In this document: in pieces, positions 62,206-64,000 of the stretch
How the letters are laid out: every line of letters begins with the position of its first letter
Position numbering within the stretch: the stretch's first letter is position 1
Assembly: GCA_047608075.1 (NCBI GenBank)
Contig: JBLKRX010000014.1
Coordinates: forward strand, 1 to 64,000
Direction of reading: 5' to 3'
DNA length: 64,000 nt
Origin: Ferdinandcohnia humi_A
GTDB taxonomy: Bacteria > Bacillota > Bacilli > Bacillales > Bacillaceae_L
The notes under the pieces: model-generated
Seen by the model: only the letters and a program-made list of their open reading frames with translations
The model's database searches: none
Told to the model about the DNA's origin: nothing
Program-made: the position numbers and the translations under genes

Positions 62206-63336
62206 TTACTCCAAATTCTTTAAGGTATCTGGAACGTCCCCGCCTTGCTCGATAATAATGTCACGCCACAATGTTATGAGCTTCTTCCCTGGTAGACCTT
62301 GTTCTTCTAGTAGTTCCGCATAATCTAACCATGTTTCTTCAATCCCTTTGTTGATTAGATCTTGAACTCCTTGATCAAGGCTTGTGAACTCCACGAATTC
62401 TCCACCATTTTCTTCATTTAGCTTGATTGATTCTTCTGCGCGCGTTAACCATGCTTCTGCTCCTGGAATAAAGATTTCCTCGCCTGCTTGTGTCATCGCT
62501 TCCTGCACATTTTCAGGAAGGCTATCCCATTTTTCCTGTGTCATTCCGATGAATGCATTGAAGTGACCAAAGTTAACACCTGTGATTGTATATTTAAAGA
62601 GATCTTGGAAGCCGTACCCCGTCCAGTCCGCAATGCTGTAGTAACTACCATCAAATGAACCTCTGCTTAACGCGTCATACATTTCAACTGCCGGCATTGT
62701 TACACTGTTTACGCCAATTTTTTCAGAATAGTTCTCATGAATTCGGGATGGGGTTCTTAATCCCGTTCCCTTTACATCATTCACAGAGTTGAATTCCTTA
62801 CCAGTTGTTGAGATTGAATATTCTTGTGTCGTAGAAACTGGGAACACTTTAAAATCTGAGAATTGCATCTCCGTGTACGTTTTTCCATCTGCTAGCTCAA
62901 CATCACTTTCTAATAGCGCCTTCCATGCGTTGGAGCCGATGATTGTGTCTGAATGTGCGAGAGGTAGCATTGTAATTTCAGCCATCGGGTATTGGTCCGG
63001 CTGATAGATTGGTAGAATTAGTGCCACATCGACAGTTCCATTTTTCACAGCATCTGCTTCATCCGGAACCGCGACAAGCTCCCCACCTGTAAACGTCTCA
63101 AATGTCACCTGGCCCTCTGTTAACTCCTCCACGCGCTCCATCCAAGGCACCATGGATTCCGCCCACCATGCATGCTGTGGGCTAAGCCCTGTTGCCGCAC
63201 GTAACGTGATTTTTTCTGCTTCTTTATCTCCATCCCCACTGCTAGAAGAACCAGTCGACCCACTATCTGAGCAAGCACCCAACACAACACAAACCGTAAA
63301 CATCGCTGCAAGGAACATGAATTTTACTCTTTTCAT
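62206..63336 (-). CDS. dctP: TRAP transporter substrate-binding lipoprotein (DctP-type)
   Basis: A 376-aa binding protein. The signal peptide ends in a lipobox (VLGACSDS), followed by a Ser/Gly-rich linker. The DctP fold shows TGLSPQHAWWAESMVPWMER, FTGGELVAVPDEADAVKNGT, and LRTPSRIHENYSEKIGVNSV with the Arg that binds the substrate carboxylate. Ligand is likely an organic acid, perhaps aromatic or branched, since the operon degrades acyl-CoA. Encoded upstream of the permease genes; ATG follows AAGGGGG. Confidence 0.94.
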   Translation of the reverse strand: MKRVKFMFLAAMFTVCVVLGACSDSGSTGSSSSGDGDKEAEKITLRAATGLSPQHAWWAESMVPWMERVEELTEGQVTFETFTGGELVAVPDEADAVKNGTVDVALILPIYQPDQYPMAEITMLPLAHSDTIIGSNAWKALLESDVELADGKTYTEMQFSDFKVFPVSTTQEYSISTTGKEFNSVNDVKGTGLRTPSRIHENYSEKIGVNSVTMPAVEMYDALSRGSFDGSYYSIADWTGYGFQDLFKYTITGVNFGHFNAFIGMTQEKWDSLPENVQEAMTQAGEEIFIPGAEAWLTRAEESIKLNEENGGEFVEFTSLDQGVQDLINKGIEETWLDYAELLEEQGLPGKKLITLWRDIIIEQGGDVPDTLKNLE

Positions 63337-63374
63337 TTTGAGGCCCCCTTGACTTTATATTTATGGTAAAAAAA

Positions 63375-64000
63375 TTACTTCCCCGTAAACTTCGGTTTTC
63401 GTTTTTCAAAAAAAGCAGCTACTCCCTCTTGGTGGTCCCTTGTTTGCAGAAGTAGTGCTTGAATGACATTTTCCTTCATAAAAGCCGTTTCTTTATCAAG
63501 ACTCGCAACATGATTCACTAAGTATTTGACATACTTATTTGCTAAACCTGGGCCGTTAACAATAAACTCCGCAAATTCCTTTGCTTCTTCCACTACACCC
63601 CCTTTTGCAATCCGATTAATGAGTCCATACTTGATCGATTCTTCGGCAGTAAGGACCTTTCCTGAGGACACCCATTCCTTAACGAGAGGCGGTGACAACC
63701 GTTCGGAAATGGTTTTAATCAAGCCTAAATCCGGGATGAGTCCAATATTTGAAAAACTAAATGCAAATCTAGCATTTTCCTCAGCTACGATAAAATCAGC
63801 CGCTAGTGCTAAGCTAAAACCTGCCCCTGCAGCGTACCCATGAACTGCGGCAATGACGTATTTCTCCAAATCTAGTATTTTTCTTGTTAATCCAGATACA
63901 TATTCCATCCATTCTGCTGCCTCTGCCGCACTTGTCATTTGCTTCATTGTTTCAATATCTCCACCCGCACAGAACGATTTCCCGTTCCCAGATAGAATGA
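63375..64000 (-). CDS. Enoyl-CoA hydratase family protein (5' part beyond window)
   Basis: The gene runs off the right end of the window. Before the first internal Met the frame reads ILSGNGKSFCAGGDIETM, the conserved N-terminal crotonase segment, so the true start is beyond 64000. YVIAAVHGYAAGAGFSLALA is the second oxyanion loop, and SNIGLIPDLGLIKTISERLS holds one acidic residue where canonical hydratases have Glu. It may be a hydratase, isomerase or ring-opening enzyme (PaaG/PaaF-like). It is followed by dctP, so transport and degradation genes are mixed in one operon. Confidence 0.9.
   Translation of the reverse strand, partial: ILSGNGKSFCAGGDIETMKQMTSAAEAAEWMEYVSGLTRKILDLEKYVIAAVHGYAAGAGFSLALAADFIVAEENARFAFSFSNIGLIPDLGLIKTISERLSPPLVKEWVSSGKVLTAEESIKYGLINRIAKGGVVEEAKEFAEFIVNGPGLANKYVKYLVNHVASLDKETAFMKENVIQALLLQTRDHQEGVAAFFEKRKPKFTGK

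Overview
The window looks like a chromosomal segment of a spore-forming, low-G+C Bacillaceae species. Gene starts carry strong GGAGG-type ribosome binding sites. There are YwqC/YwqD/YwqE-type polysaccharide regulators, an LtaS-like enzyme, a CotF-like spore coat protein, a PBP3-type lipoprotein, an ECF sigma factor, Spo0A boxes and Bacillus-type palindromic repeats. I cannot name the species. No rRNA, tRNA or CRISPR array was seen.

Region by region. 1-2.0 kb is transposon debris: an IS21 IstB remnant with an in-frame stop, and an IS3-family transposase entered by a -1 frameshift, followed by a large nested inverted repeat. 2.0-3.3 kb holds a HAD phosphatase and a gene-free stretch rich in paired segments. 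3.3-19.6 kb is one long minus-strand exopolysaccharide locus. It starts at a promoter abutted by a Spo0A box, then runs ywqC-, ywqD- and ywqE-like genes, a 455-bp structured gap, galU, an initiating sugar-phosphate transferase, fcl, gmd, a Wzx flippase, a TagA/CpsF transferase, a GT2 transferase, a GT42/sialyltransferase-like protein, a Wzy polymerase, a DmpG-like aldolase with a fused GT42-like tail, a CMP-sugar synthetase and manC, ending at a strong terminator. The likely product is a lipid-linked, Wzx/Wzy-assembled polysaccharide containing fucose and perhaps a CMP-activated ulosonic acid made by an unusual route.

20-31 kb carries envelope genes: a secreted protein of alpha/alpha-barrel type, an LtaS-like enzyme with a membrane GT2, a second TagA/CpsF enzyme, UDP-GlcNAc 2-epimerase, an ECF sigma/anti-sigma pair and a PBP3-like lipoprotein. 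31-40 kb has a small basic protein, a CotF-like coat protein, and an operon in which two zinc-ribbon membrane proteins bracket an ABC-2 exporter. Two near-identical palindromic repeats also lie here. 40-51 kb is a mosaic of small genes: DinB, AhpD-like, Lrp, cupin, CGNR/MBL divergent pair, a histidine kinase-STAS fusion, a Cys-rich membrane protein beside DUF2085, a membrane-anchored double DJ-1 protein and a CPBP protease. Two arrays of the same roughly 20-nt degenerate repeat flank part of this mosaic.

50-53 kb holds signalling genes (EAL, CheW, membrane MCP). 53.8-64 kb is a minus-strand acyl-CoA degradation operon with a TRAP transporter, three enoyl-CoA hydratases, a thiolase, 3-hydroxyacyl-CoA dehydrogenase, a flavin oxidoreductase and a ComB-like phosphatase; it continues past the window end.
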